A model generated the notes under the pieces. That model did no database searches. It was not told the origin of the DNA and saw only the letters and a list, made by a program, of their open reading frames with translations. This document shows positions 45,900 to 55,876 of a stretch of DNA of 64,000 nucleotides, one piece after another; position 1 is the stretch's first letter; every line of letters begins with the position of its first letter. Location: the NCBI RefSeq assembly GCF_003031585.1, contig NZ_PWAA01000005.1, forward strand, positions 28,987-92,986, written 5' to 3'. Made by a program: the position numbers and the translations under genes. The DNA comes from Thalassobius sp. I31.1 (GTDB lineage Bacteria; Pseudomonadota; Alphaproteobacteria; Rhodobacterales; Rhodobacteraceae).

Positions 45900-46847
45900 G
45901 TTTGTGAACTCTGAAAAGGGTGAATACCCGTTTTCTAGTTTTCCGGTATTCTGGTTTTGCACCAGGCTTTCGTGCGCCAGTTTCACTACCGCCCGGGTCA
46001 GGGGGCGCAAAGGCCCGGCAACAATGCGGCTGACCTGCCAGTAAAGCGGTGTGTCATATTCCGGACGCGATCCAAGGGCCACAAGCGATCCGTCTTTGAT
46101 TTTGTCGCGCACCAGGTTTTCCGGGTTCATGCCCCAGCCAAGTCCGGCTTCTGCAGCGCTGACAAACCCCTTTGTCGAAGGCAGCATGTGCTGGCGTCGC
46201 AACACCAAAGGCCGCCCGCATTCGCGTTGTACCCACAAATTTTGCAATCTGTCCTGACGATCAAACACAAGGGCAGGGGCGTTCTGCAGGCTTTCCGCAG
46301 TCACACCGTCCGGGAACCAGTGCTGTGCAAATTCAGGACTGCAGGTTGCGACATATCGCAAGGCCCCCAGGTGCGTGACATCACACCCCGCAACCGGTTG
46401 ATTTTCTGCCGTAATTGCGGCCTGAACCTTACCTGCACGCAGGCGGGACAACGTGTGATCCTGGTCAACCGACGTCACATCAAACAGCAGATCGCTGTCC
46501 TCCTGCGCCCGTGCCATCGCCGGAATGAACCATGTGTCGAGACTGTCTGCATTTACAGCAATCCGGGCGCGCTGTGGGCGATCTGTTCCGGTATCCGGAC
46601 GGAAGTGCTGGCTCAGATCCTGTTCCAGCAGGGCGATGGTTTCAGCATGTTGATACAATATCTGCCCGGCCGCTGTGGCTTCCACCGGTTGTGAACGGAT
46701 CAGCAGGGTCCCACCTGCAACTTCTTCCAGGGCACGGATGCGCTGTGACACAGCCGAGGGGGTGATGTTCATCCGCGCGGCAGCCGCGTCAAAACTGCCC
46801 TCATTCAGAACCGCGGCAAGGGCGCGCAGATGTGCCTGATCAAACAT
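45882..46847 (-). CDS. argP: LysR-family regulator ArgP
   Basis: 321 residues. N-terminal winged helix (LAAVLNEGSFDAAAARMNIT, PSAVSQRIRALEE) and a two-lobed effector domain. ArgP/LysG senses lysine and arginine and activates the LysE-type exporter; here the exporter gene is divergent across 93 bases, the usual arrangement. An 8-bp inverted repeat lies in the gap. The C-terminal codons overlap the yebC terminator. Confidence 0.92.
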   Translation of the reverse strand: MFDQAHLRALAAVLNEGSFDAAAARMNITPSAVSQRIRALEEVAGGTLLIRSQPVEATAAGQILYQHAETIALLEQDLSQHFRPDTGTDRPQRARIAVNADSLDTWFIPAMARAQEDSDLLFDVTSVDQDHTLSRLRAGKVQAAITAENQPVAGCDVTHLGALRYVATCSPEFAQHWFPDGVTAESLQNAPALVFDRQDRLQNLWVQRECGRPLVLRRQHMLPSTKGFVSAAEAGLGWGMNPENLVRDKIKDGSLVALGSRPEYDTPLYWQVSRIVAGPLRPLTRAVVKLAHESLVQNQNTGKLENGYSPFSEFTNKKTAP

Positions 46848-46880
46848 TAGAATTCCTTAAGTTTAGTTAGAGTATTTAAT

Positions 46881-46899
46881 TTGAATGATCTTCATTCAA
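46881..46899. promoter_or_regulatory. Probable ArgP operator
   Basis: TTGAATGA and TCATTCAA form a perfect inverted repeat with a three-base spacer in the argP-argO gap, 33 bases from argP and 41 from argO. Symmetry and place fit a LysR-type regulatory site. Confidence 0.55.
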
Positions 46900-46940
46900 G
46901 TACTATTCCCACTCAGGCCACCCTTTTGCGGAGAATAAAA

Positions 46941-47543
46941 ATGCAAACAGCGCTTGCCGGATTTGCCCTTGGACTGACCCTGATCGTTGCAATCGGTGCC
47001 CAGAATGCATTTGTGCTTCGCCAGGGTTTACGACAGCAATATGTTTTTGCCATCTGCCTGACCTGTGCTATGTCTGACGCTATTCTGATCATCGCTGGTG
47101 TTGCCGGATTTGGCTGGATGGTGGAACAGGCGCCCTGGATCAAACCCGCCTTCACCTGGGGTGGCGCGGCGTTTCTGATCTTTTACGGGCTGATGAACGC
47201 GCGGGCGGCCTGGAAAGGCGGCGAAAGCCTGGAGGCCGCCGAGAACACCCGCCAAAGCCTGGGCAAGACCCTTGCGATTTGTATGGCGCTGACCTGGCTG
47301 AACCCGCATGTCTACCTTGATACTGTGGTGCTGCTGGGGTCCGTGTCCACGGATTATGACAACCGCATTGCCTTTGCCGCCGGGGCGGTCACCGCGTCTT
47401 TCAGCTTTTTCTTCGCGCTTGGTTATGGTGCGCGTCTGCTGGCCCCACTGTTCGCGCGCCCCATGGCCTGGCGTGTGCTTGATGGGCTGGTGGCACTGAC
47501 CATGTGGGCGATTGCCGTAAAACTACTGTTCGCAAGCGAATGA
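46941..47543 (+). CDS. argO: LysE/ArgO-family basic amino acid exporter
   Basis: 200-residue membrane exporter with six hydrophobic segments and the LysE signature LIVAIGAQNAFVLRQGLR near the N-terminus and LTWLNPHVYLDTVVLLG in the middle. The ATG at 46941 has GGAG nine bases upstream; the 20 residues before it have no family match. Exports arginine or lysine under ArgP. Confidence 0.93.
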   Translation: MQTALAGFALGLTLIVAIGAQNAFVLRQGLRQQYVFAICLTCAMSDAILIIAGVAGFGWMVEQAPWIKPAFTWGGAAFLIFYGLMNARAAWKGGESLEAAENTRQSLGKTLAICMALTWLNPHVYLDTVVLLGSVSTDYDNRIAFAAGAVTASFSFFFALGYGARLLAPLFARPMAWRVLDGLVALTMWAIAVKLLFASE

Positions 47544-47580
47544 GCTTGCAACCCGGGTCTGATCCGGGTCATCTGACCGA

Positions 47581-48489
47581 ATGGATCAGAACGCGCAACA
47601 AGCTGACAGGCCCCTCGCCGGGGTCTTCTGGATGATCGTGACGGGCCTGTGCTTTGTCGCCGTCACCGCCACCGTGAAATATATGGATGGGTCTTTGCCC
47701 GCCGCACAATTTGCCTTCCTGCGCTATTTCCTGGGGCTGATATTTGTCATCCCGATGATCCGCCCAATGCTGAATGCGCCGATGACCCGTCAGATGCTGA
47801 CACTGTTTTCGATCCGTGGGGTTTTGCAGACGGGGGGTGTGATCTGCTGGTTTTACGCCATGTCTCAAATCACCATCGCGGAAGTCACGGCGATGAATTA
47901 TCTCTCACCGGTCTATATCACCATCGGCGCGGCGCTGTTTCTGGGCGAAAAGTTCGCAGCGCGTCGTCTGATCGCCGTACTTGCAGCTCTTGTCGGCGCC
48001 TTGATCATTCTGCGGCCCGGCGTACGAGAGTTGTCATCCGGTCATTTCGCGATGATCTTCACAGCGATTTTCTTTGCGGCAGGCTATCTGATCGCTAAAC
48101 GACTGTCGGGCCAGGTTTCCGCCGCTGTGGTGATCGGGATGTTGTCGATCACTGTGACGATTGGACTTGCGCCTTTTGCCTGGGTGGTCTGGCAGCCGGT
48201 GTCTTTTGAACAGGCGGCCTGGATGTTGCTGGTGGCAGCTTTTGCGACGGGCGGGCATTACGCGATGACGCTGGCCTTTCAGGCGGCACCTGTGTCTGTG
48301 ACTCAGCCGGTGACTTTCCTGCAGCTTGTCTGGGCAACCCTTCTGGGGGCTGTGTTCTTTGCCGAACCCGTCGATCAATGGGTGGTGCTTGGGGGATCAC
48401 TGATCATTGCGGCGATCAGCTATATTTCCTGGCGCGAAGCGCGGCTGAAGCGCCAGAAAAGCAATCCTGTGAAAACGGTGTCCTCGTAA
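47581..48489 (+). CDS. EamA/DMT-superfamily transporter
   Basis: 302 residues, ten transmembrane segments, two EamA repeats (ALFLGEKFAARRLIAVLAAL ends the first, LGAVFFAEPVDQWVVLGGSL ends the second). No close link to its neighbours beyond being downstream of argO by 37 bases, so it may share that message. No strong ribosome-binding site. Substrate unknown. Confidence 0.88.
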   Translation: MDQNAQQADRPLAGVFWMIVTGLCFVAVTATVKYMDGSLPAAQFAFLRYFLGLIFVIPMIRPMLNAPMTRQMLTLFSIRGVLQTGGVICWFYAMSQITIAEVTAMNYLSPVYITIGAALFLGEKFAARRLIAVLAALVGALIILRPGVRELSSGHFAMIFTAIFFAAGYLIAKRLSGQVSAAVVIGMLSITVTIGLAPFAWVVWQPVSFEQAAWMLLVAAFATGGHYAMTLAFQAAPVSVTQPVTFLQLVWATLLGAVFFAEPVDQWVVLGGSLIIAAISYISWREARLKRQKSNPVKTVSS

Positions 48490-48504
48490 CAAAACAAACG
48501 GGTA

Positions 48505-48526
48505 TGGGGGGGGGCACGGCCCCCCA
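48505..48526. terminator. GC hairpin between convergent eamA and choV
   Basis: TGGGGGG pairs with CCCCCCA around an eight-base loop in the 44-base gap between two convergent stops. There is no T run on either side, so termination strength is uncertain. Confidence 0.45.
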
Positions 48527-48533
48527 CTGCTGC

Positions 48534-49559
48534 TCAGCTGCGAGGATCAAGAAGTTTGCTGAGCACCCGATCCTTTGTGATCTGGCCGATGATTGTGTCG
48601 CCGTCTTTCACGCCAACCGCGTCTGTGCTGTCGCCGATCAGCTCCATCACCGCGCGGATGTCCATATCCGGGGCAACCGTGTGGTCTGGTGTTCCGGTAA
48701 CAGGCACCATCACATCTCGCGCGCACAGAACGCCAAGCGGGTTCATATGGGCTACGAAATCCGCGACATATTCATTCGCAGGGTTTGAGAAAATTTCCTG
48801 CGGCGTGCCGCATTGCACGATACGTCCGCCTTCCATAATCGCGATGCGGTCGCCCAGTTTGAACGCCTCATCCAGATCGTGGCTCACGAAAATAATCGTG
48901 CGTTTCAGGTCGCGTTGCAGATCCAACAGTTCATCCTGCAGTTTGGTGCGGATCAGCGGATCAAGCGCGGAAAAGGGTTCATCCATCAACAGGATCGGCG
49001 CTTCGGTTGCGAAAGCACGGGCCAGACCCACACGCTGTTGCATACCGCCGGACAGCTCGCCCACCTTGCGGTCCGCCCAGTCAGACAGACCGACAAGCGC
49101 CAGTTGTTGATCAACTTTCGCGTTGCGCTCCGCTTTGTCCATGCCAGCAAGCTCAAGACCCAGACCGGCGTTTTCACGCACAGAACGCCAGGGCAGAAGG
49201 CCGAATTGCTGAAACACCATGGACACGTGATGTTGGCGCACGTCCCGCAGTGTTGCGGCAGAGCAGGATGTCACATCAACCATTTCCTGGCCGTTGTTCA
49301 CACGCACAGCACCGCGCACAACCGGGTTCAGCCCGTTAACGGCCCGTAAGAGCGTGGATTTCCCGGACCCGGACAGGCCCATCAGAACAAGGATTTCCCC
49401 TTCGCCCACATCGATCGAACAGTCATGCACGCCCAGCACCTGGCCGGTTTCTTTCTGCACGTCGGATCGGGTTTTCATGTCGTCCATCAGGGGCAGGGCG
49501 GTTTCCGGCTTGTCGCCGAACACGATGGATACATTGTCGAATTCTACAGCATTGGTCAT
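48534..49559 (-). CDS. choV: Choline ABC transporter ATP-binding protein
   Basis: 341-residue ATPase of the quaternary-amine (OTCN) class. Walker A is GLSGSGKST, the Q-loop VFQQFGLLPW, the signature LSGGMQQRVGLARA and Walker B ILLMDEPFSALD; the C-terminus carries a CBS-like regulatory tail (AVMELIGDSTDAVGVKDGDT). Its start overlaps the permease stop (TAATG). Last gene of choXWV. Confidence 0.95.
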   Translation of the reverse strand: MTNAVEFDNVSIVFGDKPETALPLMDDMKTRSDVQKETGQVLGVHDCSIDVGEGEILVLMGLSGSGKSTLLRAVNGLNPVVRGAVRVNNGQEMVDVTSCSAATLRDVRQHHVSMVFQQFGLLPWRSVRENAGLGLELAGMDKAERNAKVDQQLALVGLSDWADRKVGELSGGMQQRVGLARAFATEAPILLMDEPFSALDPLIRTKLQDELLDLQRDLKRTIIFVSHDLDEAFKLGDRIAIMEGGRIVQCGTPQEIFSNPANEYVADFVAHMNPLGVLCARDVMVPVTGTPDHTVAPDMDIRAVMELIGDSTDAVGVKDGDTIIGQITKDRVLSKLLDPRS

Positions 49560-50392
49560 TATTTTGTCTCCACCCGCAGCATCCGGTCAAGGGCGATGGC
49601 CACCGCCACAATCACAAAGCCGCTTTCAAAACCTTTGGCGGCGTTCACAGTGTTCAGCGCTCGGATCACCGGGATGCCAAGGCCGTCAGCGCCAACAAGG
49701 CCAGCGATCACAACCATCGACAGGGACAGCATAATTGTCTGGTTCAGGCCTGCCATGATTTGGGGGAATGCATATGGTAGTTCAACCTTGAACAGGGTTT
49801 CGCGTGGTGTCGCACCAAAGGCGCGCGCGGCTTCTTTCAGGGCAATGGGCACCTGGGAAACGCCCAGCTGTGTCAGGCGGATTGGGGCGGCGACCACAAA
49901 GATGAAGGTCGCAACCAGACCCGGCACCATGCCAATGCCAAACAACACGATCATCGGGATCAGATAGACGAATGTCGGGATGGTCTGCATCATGTCCAGC
50001 ACCGGTTCGACCGCCTTATAGGCGCGGGGATTATGCGCAAAATAGATGCCAAGGGGCACGCCAAACGCCATGCAGAAAAAGCCAGCATAAAGGATCAGGG
50101 TCAGGCTTTCGGCGGTTTCTTCCCAATAGCCCTGGTTGATCACATAGAGAAAGCAGAGCGTGACAATCACAACTCGTTTCCAGTCTTTCTGGATCAGCCA
50201 GGTGACGCCGGCAAAGAGCGCAACCATCAGCAGGGCAGGGGGATATTGCAGCAGATCAACCGTACCGTCGATAACCCAGGACAGCAGCGTTTCAAGGCCG
50301 TCAAAAAACCAGGAAAGATTGTCTTTCAGCCACTCGAATACGGCTTTCATCCATTTCCCGACAGGTATCTTTTCCTCTGTCAGCCATTCCAT
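49559..50392 (-). CDS. choW: Choline ABC transporter permease
   Basis: 277-residue permease of the ProW/OpuAB type with about six hydrophobic segments and the coupling-loop motif EAARAFGATPRETLFKVELP. The ATG at 50392 has GGAGGG nine bases upstream; a GTG three codons earlier is possible. It lies between choX, from which it is separated by a strong hairpin, and choV, which it overlaps. Confidence 0.94.
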   Translation of the reverse strand: MEWLTEEKIPVGKWMKAVFEWLKDNLSWFFDGLETLLSWVIDGTVDLLQYPPALLMVALFAGVTWLIQKDWKRVVIVTLCFLYVINQGYWEETAESLTLILYAGFFCMAFGVPLGIYFAHNPRAYKAVEPVLDMMQTIPTFVYLIPMIVLFGIGMVPGLVATFIFVVAAPIRLTQLGVSQVPIALKEAARAFGATPRETLFKVELPYAFPQIMAGLNQTIMLSLSMVVIAGLVGADGLGIPVIRALNTVNAAKGFESGFVIVAVAIALDRMLRVETK

Positions 50393-50430
50393 TGAACGCA
50401 CCCTCCCCGGTGGTGATCTTTACGTCATGT

Positions 50431-50460
50431 GAAAGGCCCCGACCTGTGCCGGGGCCTTTC
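50431..50460 (-). terminator. Intra-operon hairpin between choX and choW
   Basis: A perfect 11-bp stem (GAAAGGCCCCG with CGGGGCCTTTC) and an eight-base loop start 19 bases after the choX stop. It should stabilise the binding-protein message and reduce read-through, giving more ChoX than ChoWV. Confidence 0.75.
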
Positions 50461-50478
50461 GTGTTCATCAAAGTCTAA

Positions 50479-51396
50479 TTACATGCCAAAGGCGTGCTTC
50501 AGGGTGGCGTATGCGTCTGCGCCATCCTTGGATGTCACGCCAGCCAGCCATGGTTCAACCGCTTCGATGTTTGCGGTGATCCAGGTGCGCGCTGCATCGT
50601 CAGCTTCTTCGCCGCCGTCCAGGATCGCGCCCATGATTTCGTTTTCCATGCCAAGGCTGAACTCAAGGTTTTCCAGCATCTTGCCAACGTTCGGGCATTC
50701 AGCAACGTAACCTGCGCGGGTGTTTGTATAAACGTCACCTTCCGCGCCAAACCATTCTTCGCCACCGGTCAGATAAGTAACGTCAAAGTTAGAGTTCATC
50801 GGATGCGGTGCCCAGCCAAGGAACACAACAGGTTCGCCTTTGCTGTCAGCGCGTTCAACCTGCGCCAGCATGCCTTGTTCAGAGCTTTCGACAACTTCCA
50901 GCGCGGACATGCCGAATGTGTCAGCTTCGATCAGATCCATAACGATGCGGTTGCCGTCGTTGCCTGGCTCGATGCCGTAAATGGTGCCGTCCAGCGCGTC
51001 AGCATGTGTCGCAAGATCTTTGAAATCCGCAATGCCAAGGGCCGCGCCAGCTGCGTTGGTTGCCAGTGTATAGGCTGTGCCATTCAGGTTTGCGCGGACA
51101 GTGTCAACGGTGCCAGCTTCGCGGTAAGCAGCGATGTCGCCTTCCATTGTTGGCATCCAGTTGCCAAGGAAAACGTCGATGTCGCCTTCGGCCAGAGACA
51201 CGTAGGTCACGGGTACGGAAAGAACTTTGATATCGGTTTCATAACCGATGGCTTCGAGAATTGTGGTGGTCACTGCGGTGGTTGCGGTGATGTCGGTCCA
51301 GCCTACATCTGAGAATGTGACAGTGCCACAGTCAGCAAGTGCCGGGCCTGCGAATGCGATCAGCGCGAGGGCGGATGCGGTCGTCTTGAGTTTCAT
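50479..51396 (-). CDS. choX: Choline-binding periplasmic protein
   Basis: 305-residue solute-binding protein with a signal peptide (MKLKTTASALALIAFAGPALA). GWTDITATT, LGNWMPTM and FLGWAPHPMN place the tryptophans that form the aromatic cage for the trimethylammonium group in ChoX/ProX proteins. The gene is divergent from betI and the first of the choXWV operon. Choline is favoured over betaine by the adjacent choline oxidation genes. Confidence 0.95.
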   Translation of the reverse strand: MKLKTTASALALIAFAGPALADCGTVTFSDVGWTDITATTAVTTTILEAIGYETDIKVLSVPVTYVSLAEGDIDVFLGNWMPTMEGDIAAYREAGTVDTVRANLNGTAYTLATNAAGAALGIADFKDLATHADALDGTIYGIEPGNDGNRIVMDLIEADTFGMSALEVVESSEQGMLAQVERADSKGEPVVFLGWAPHPMNSNFDVTYLTGGEEWFGAEGDVYTNTRAGYVAECPNVGKMLENLEFSLGMENEIMGAILDGGEEADDAARTWITANIEAVEPWLAGVTSKDGADAYATLKHAFGM

Positions 51397-51416
51397 TTGA
51401 GGCTCCCTGGTTTTTT

Positions 51417-51437
51417 CTTGATTGACGAGTCAATTAA
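51417..51437. promoter_or_regulatory. Probable BetI operator in the choX-betI gap
   Basis: CTTGATTGACGAGTCAATTAA contains ATTGAC-GA-GTCAAT, an inverted repeat, and resembles the E. coli BetI site as I recall it (TTGATTGGACGTTCAAT). It lies 20 bases upstream of choX and 41 of betI, so BetI may repress both operons. Confidence 0.6.
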
Positions 51438-51478
51438 AATCATTGAAAGCTATATGGCAAGCCTTTTGGAGAAAAAAC

Positions 51479-52072
51479 ATGCCTAAGCTCGGGATGGAGC
51501 CTATCAGGCGCGATGCCTTGGTAAAAGCGACGATTACGGAAATTGGCCGTGCCGGTTCCCTTGACGTTACGGTGTCGCAGATCGCGAAACGTGCCGGCAT
51601 GTCGTCAGCCCTTGCGCATCACTACTTTGGCGGAAAAGAACAGATTTTTCTGGCTGCTATGCGCCATACGCTGACTTTATACGGGGCATCTGTACGCGGT
51701 GCGCTGATGACAGTAAAATCCCCGCACGAACGGGTGGAAGCCGTGGTTGTTGCCAGTTTTGAGCCGGGGAATTTCCGGCCTGAAGTGGTGGCGGCCTGGT
51801 TGAATTTTTATGTGCTGGCGCAGACCTCAGATGAGGCGCGGCGGCTGCTACGAATCTATCAAAAGCGGCTTCACTCGAATCTTATGGCCGGCCTTCGTCC
51901 CTTAATGGGCGATGCCGCACAACACGCGGCGGCGGGCATTAGTGCGATGATTGATGGCCACTATATTCGTCGCGCCCTGCATGAAGTTGAAGAAGACGCC
52001 GAAGGCGCCGCTGACATCGTTCTGGAATATCTGCATGCCCTGCTGGAAGGGCATAGATCCGCCCCGCAATAA
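51479..52072 (+). CDS. betI: Choline-responsive repressor BetI
   Basis: 197-residue TetR-family repressor. [19 protein letters not shown] is the typical BetI opening and the helix-turn-helix is [20 protein letters not shown]. BetI is released from DNA by choline. GGAG lies ten bases before the start at 51479; the upstream extension is not family-like. First gene of betI-betB-betA; betC (choline sulfatase) is absent. Confidence 0.95.
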   Translation: MPKLGMEPIRRDALVKATITEIGRAGSLDVTVSQIAKRAGMSSALAHHYFGGKEQIFLAAMRHTLTLYGASVRGALMTVKSPHERVEAVVVASFEPGNFRPEVVAAWLNFYVLAQTSDEARRLLRIYQKRLHSNLMAGLRPLMGDAAQHAAAGISAMIDGHYIRRALHEVEEDAEGAADIVLEYLHALLEGHRSAPQ

Positions 52073-52128
52073 CACCCGGACCGCTGGTTCGTCTCTCTCT
52101 TACCCACTCTCTTTACGGAGGTTGCCAC

Positions 52129-53592
52129 ATGACACATCCCGCCCAACCCAAAGCCAGCCATTATATCAATGGCGAATATGTAGAAGACACATCCGGTGCT
52201 GAAATCCCGGTGATTTACCCAGCCACTGGTGAAGTGATCGCGACCCTGCATGCCGCGACCCCGGCGATTGTCGATCAGGCGCTGGATGCTGCGAAGAACG
52301 CACAGAAAAAGTGGGCTGCGATGTCTGGTACCGAACGCGGTCGTGTGCTGCGTCGTGCGGCCGATATCATGCGCGAACGCAACCACGATCTGTCCGTGCT
52401 GGAAACCTATGACACCGGTAAGCCGTATCAGGAAACATCGGAAGTTGACGCGACATCCGGCGCAGATGCACTGGAATATTTCGGTGGCCTTGCGGGTTCG
52501 CTGACCGGTGAACATATCCCTCTGGCTGGTGGTGACTTCGCTTATACCATCCGCGAAGCCCTGGGCGTTTGTGTTGGCATTGGTGCCTGGAACTATCCAA
52601 CCCAGATCGCTTGCTGGAAAGGCGCACCAGCGCTGGCCTGTGGCAACACGATGGTGTTCAAACCGTCTGAATCCACCCCGCTCTGCGCACTGAAAGTGGC
52701 AGAAATCATGGTGGAAGCCGGTGCGCCAAAAGGTGTTTACAATGTTGTGCAGGGCTACGGCGAAGTGGGCGCAAAGCTGGTCACTGATCCGCGTGTTGCG
52801 AAAGTTTCCCTGACCGGTTCCGTGCCGACAGGTAAGAAAGTCTACGCCGCTGCCGCTGCCGAAATGAAGCACGTCACCATGGAACTTGGCGGCAAATCCC
52901 CGCTGATCATCTTTGATGATGCGAATCTGGAAAATGCAGTGTCTGGTGCGATCCTGGCAAACTTCTATTCCACCGGTCAGGTCTGTTCCAATGGCACACG
53001 TGTCTTTGTGCAGAAGGGTATCAAAGAAGCCTTCCTTGCGCGTCTGAAAGAACGTCTGGATGCGGGCATTAAGATGGGTGATCCAATGGATCCCGAGGTG
53101 AATTTCGGTCCAATGGTGAATGAAAACCAGCTGAACATCGTGAAGAAATACGTGGCACTGGGTCAGGAAGAAGGCGCGCGTCTGGTGACAGGTGGCGGCT
53201 ATCCTGAGAAAGACGGCTTCTGGGTTGAACCTGTGGTTTTCGCAGATGTTCAGGATGATATGACCATAGCCCGCGAAGAAATCTTCGGTCCGGTGATGTC
53301 TGTGCTGGATTTCGATACAGAAGAAGAAGTTCTGGCCCGTGCCAATGCCACCGAATTTGGTCTGGCTGCCGGCGTGTTCACCGCAGACCTGACCCGTGGT
53401 CACCGTATTGCGGCCGGATTTGAGGCAGGCACATGCTACATCAACACCTATAATCTGGCCCCGGTTGAGGCACCTTTTGGTGGTTCCAAGGCGTCTGGTG
53501 TCGGTCGTGAAAATTCCAAGCTGGCGATCAACCATTATTCAGAAATGAAGATGGTCTACGTGAGCATGAATGACGTTGAGGCGCCTTTCTAA
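52129..53592 (+). CDS. betB: Betaine aldehyde dehydrogenase
   Basis: NAD-dependent oxidation of betaine aldehyde to glycine betaine. The 487-residue enzyme has [20 protein letters not shown], the general-base Glu in [10 protein letters not shown], the nucleophilic Cys in [13 protein letters not shown] and the C-terminal [23 protein letters not shown] lies eight bases before the ATG. Between betI and betA. Confidence 0.96.
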   Translation: MTHPAQPKASHYINGEYVEDTSGAEIPVIYPATGEVIATLHAATPAIVDQALDAAKNAQKKWAAMSGTERGRVLRRAADIMRERNHDLSVLETYDTGKPYQETSEVDATSGADALEYFGGLAGSLTGEHIPLAGGDFAYTIREALGVCVGIGAWNYPTQIACWKGAPALACGNTMVFKPSESTPLCALKVAEIMVEAGAPKGVYNVVQGYGEVGAKLVTDPRVAKVSLTGSVPTGKKVYAAAAAEMKHVTMELGGKSPLIIFDDANLENAVSGAILANFYSTGQVCSNGTRVFVQKGIKEAFLARLKERLDAGIKMGDPMDPEVNFGPMVNENQLNIVKKYVALGQEEGARLVTGGGYPEKDGFWVEPVVFADVQDDMTIAREEIFGPVMSVLDFDTEEEVLARANATEFGLAAGVFTADLTRGHRIAAGFEAGTCYINTYNLAPVEAPFGGSKASGVGRENSKLAINHYSEMKMVYVSMNDVEAPF

Positions 53593-53606
53593 GGCGCACT
53601 CCCCCT

Positions 53607-53638
53607 CCCTTGCGGGCGGGGCTCGCAAGGGCCCGCCC
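53607..53638 (+). promoter_or_regulatory. Two mutually exclusive hairpins in the betB-betA gap
   Basis: CCCTTGCG (53607-53614) can pair with CGCAAGGG (53624-53631), or GGGCGGG (53614-53620) with CCCGCCC (53632-53638). The second structure ends 12 bases before the betA ATG, which has no clear Shine-Dalgarno. An attenuator-like or processing role is possible. Confidence 0.4.
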
Positions 53639-53650
53639 ATTGACTGAGTG

Positions 53651-55315
53651 ATGAAAATGGAAGCAGATTTTGTAATTGTCGGCGCGGGCTCTGCGGGCTG
53701 TGCCATGGCTTATCGTTTGTCCGCGGCGGGTGCGTCAGTGATTGTCGTGGAGTTCGGTGGCACGGATGCCGGGCCGTTTATTCAGATGCCGGCGGCCCTG
53801 TCTTACCCGATGAATATGCCGCTCTATGACTGGGGATTTCAGTCAGAACCGGAACCGAAACTGGACAACCGTAAACTGGCGACGCCGCGCGGTAAGGTGA
53901 TTGGCGGATCCAGTTCTATCAACGGAATGGTCTATGTGCGTGGGCATGCGCATGATTACGACACATGGGCCGATCTGGGGGCATCTGGCTGGGGTTATGC
54001 TGATGTGCTGCCCTACTTTAAGCGTATGGAAACCTGGCATGAAAGTGGTCAGGGCGGTGATCCGGAATGGCGTGGGAAAGACGGGCCTTTGCATGTGTCC
54101 CGTGGCCCGCGTGACAACCCGCTGCATGCGGCTTTCGTGAAGGCGGGTCAGCAGGCCGGTTATGAAACCACCGACGATTACAACGGTCAGAAACAGGAAG
54201 GCTTTGGCCCGATGGAACAGACCGTCTGGAATGGACGGCGCTGGTCTGCGGCGAATGCCTATCTGCGTCCGGCCCAGGCAACCGGCAAGGTCGAGATCGT
54301 CAAAGGTCTGGCTGAGAAAGTGGTCATTGAAGATGGCCGCGCAACCGGTGTGCAACTGTCACGCGGTGGCAAATCTGAAGTGATCAAAGCAAAGCGCGAA
54401 GTGATCCTTGCGGCAAGCTCTATCAACTCGCCTAAGCTTCTGATGCTTTCCGGTATTGGCCCTGCGGATCACCTGAAGGATCACGGAATTGAGGTGATTG
54501 CAGATCGTCCCGGTGTTGGCAAGAACCTGCAGGACCACCTTGAGGTGTATTTCCAGTTTGCGGCGAAGAAGAAGATCACCCTTTATCGTTACTGGAATCT
54601 GTTCTGGAAGGGATTGATTGGCGCGAAATGGTTGTTCTTCAAGAAAGGCCTTGGGGCGTCTAACCAGTTTGAATCTGCGGCTTTCATTCGATCCCGCAAG
54701 GGGCTGACCTATCCGGATATTCAGTACCACTTCCTGCCGATTGCTGTGCGCTATGATGGCCAGGCGGCGGCAGAAGGCCATGGTTTTCAGGCCCATGTTG
54801 GTCCGATGCGCAGCCCGTCACGCGGGGAAATCACGCTGAAATCTGCGGACCCGAAAGAAGCGCCGCGTATCTTCTTTAACTATATGTCCACCGATCAGGA
54901 CTGGGTTGATTTCCGTCAGTGTCTGCGCCTGACACGTGAAGTGTTTGAACAGCCGGCGATGCAGGAACATGTGAAACATGAAATCCAGCCGGGCGCTGAT
55001 ATGGTCACGGATGAACAGCTGGATGATTTCATCCGGGAACATGCGGAAAGCGCCTATCACCCCTGTGGCACCTGTAAGATGGGTGCTGCCGATGATCCGA
55101 TGGCTGTTGTCGATCCGGAATGCCGTGTGATCGGTGTGGAAGGGCTGCGCGTTGCGGACAGTTCCATCTTCCCGCAAATCACCAATGGCAACCTGAACGG
55201 GCCGTCCATCATGGTGGGCGAAAAGGCAGCGGACCATATCCTGGGCAAGAATATGCTGCCGCCGTCCAATGATGAGCCCTGGGTGCATCCGGACTGGCAG
55301 AACAGTCAACGATAA
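53651..55315 (+). CDS. betA: Choline dehydrogenase
   Basis: Membrane-associated GMC flavoenzyme that oxidises choline to betaine aldehyde and passes electrons to the respiratory chain. The 554-residue chain has [21 protein letters not shown] for FAD, the GMC signature [20 protein letters not shown] and the C-terminal active-site segment [12 protein letters not shown]...[15 protein letters not shown]. Start 53651 (MKMEADF) is chosen over the GTG at 53648 and the ATG at 53657; none has a good ribosome-binding site. Last gene of the bet operon. Confidence 0.95.
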   Translation: MKMEADFVIVGAGSAGCAMAYRLSAAGASVIVVEFGGTDAGPFIQMPAALSYPMNMPLYDWGFQSEPEPKLDNRKLATPRGKVIGGSSSINGMVYVRGHAHDYDTWADLGASGWGYADVLPYFKRMETWHESGQGGDPEWRGKDGPLHVSRGPRDNPLHAAFVKAGQQAGYETTDDYNGQKQEGFGPMEQTVWNGRRWSAANAYLRPAQATGKVEIVKGLAEKVVIEDGRATGVQLSRGGKSEVIKAKREVILAASSINSPKLLMLSGIGPADHLKDHGIEVIADRPGVGKNLQDHLEVYFQFAAKKKITLYRYWNLFWKGLIGAKWLFFKKGLGASNQFESAAFIRSRKGLTYPDIQYHFLPIAVRYDGQAAAEGHGFQAHVGPMRSPSRGEITLKSADPKEAPRIFFNYMSTDQDWVDFRQCLRLTREVFEQPAMQEHVKHEIQPGADMVTDEQLDDFIREHAESAYHPCGTCKMGAADDPMAVVDPECRVIGVEGLRVADSSIFPQITNGNLNGPSIMVGEKAADHILGKNMLPPSNDEPWVHPDWQNSQR

Positions 55316-55337
55316 AAACAGAAACTGCGACGGATCG

Positions 55338-55359
55338 GCGGGCCTTTGGGCCCGCTTTT
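55338..55359 (+). terminator. Terminator of betIBA
   Basis: GCGGGCC pairs with GGCCCGC around a four-base loop, followed by TTTTCTTTT. It begins 22 bases after the betA stop. Confidence 0.88.
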
Positions 55360-55464
55360 CTTTTGTGGGGAAGGGGTGCGACAATCGTGTTTGATCCTGG
55401 TCAAAGCTGTCGGCCGACGTGTGGCTTAACCTCAGAATCAACCGAGGATGAGAGGAGAGCGAAC

Positions 55465-55701
55465 ATGTCTCATACACCACACGAGTTGGCAGAAGAGTTT
55501 CCGGATTATGCGGAAAAGATGAGTGAGTTGAAGCAGTCCGACGCACATTTTGCGAAGCTTGCGGATGAGTATCATGAAATCAACCGCGCGATACATCGGG
55601 CTGAAACAGATGTTGAACCAACTGATGATCTGAACATGGCGACAATGCGCAAGCAGCGTATGGGGCTGAAAGATCAGATCTGGGGGCTGATCAGCGCCTG
55701 A
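55465..55701 (+). CDS. YdcH-family (DUF465) protein
   Basis: 78-residue, two-helix protein of the DUF465/YdcH family: MSHTPHELAEEFPDYAEKM, FAKLADEYHEINRAIHRAE and MRKQRMGLKDQIWGLI are all typical. AGGAGAG precedes the ATG at 55465. Cytosolic, function unknown. Ended by a hairpin (stem 55709-55717 with 55727-55735) and a second, better terminator 90 bases later. Confidence 0.9.
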   Translation: MSHTPHELAEEFPDYAEKMSELKQSDAHFAKLADEYHEINRAIHRAETDVEPTDDLNMATMRKQRMGLKDQIWGLISA

Positions 55702-55790
55702 CACGAAATACGCGGGCCTTTCACCTGCCCGCGTACTATGGAAGGTCGTTGCAGAAGTCTCCCCGGATGTGTGCAATGACCTGCCTCCCT

Positions 55791-55827
55791 ACACCGGTGC
55801 CTGGCGAGGCGCCGGTGTTTAAGTTTT
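55791..55827 (+). terminator. Intrinsic terminator downstream of the DUF465 gene
   Basis: ACACCGGTGCCT pairs with AGGCGCCGGTGT (one T-G pair) around a four-base loop; TTTAAGTTTTT follows. It stops plus-strand transcription before the convergent hydrolase gene. Confidence 0.8.
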
Positions 55828-55876
55828 TGAACCGATATTTGTCGAATTGACAGACCTCAGACGGAGAGCGTTGTTC

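Noticed and set aside
51961..53535. 524-codon open frame opposite betB
   Set aside because: Antisense to betB, no domain and no ribosome-binding site; betB motifs are unambiguous.
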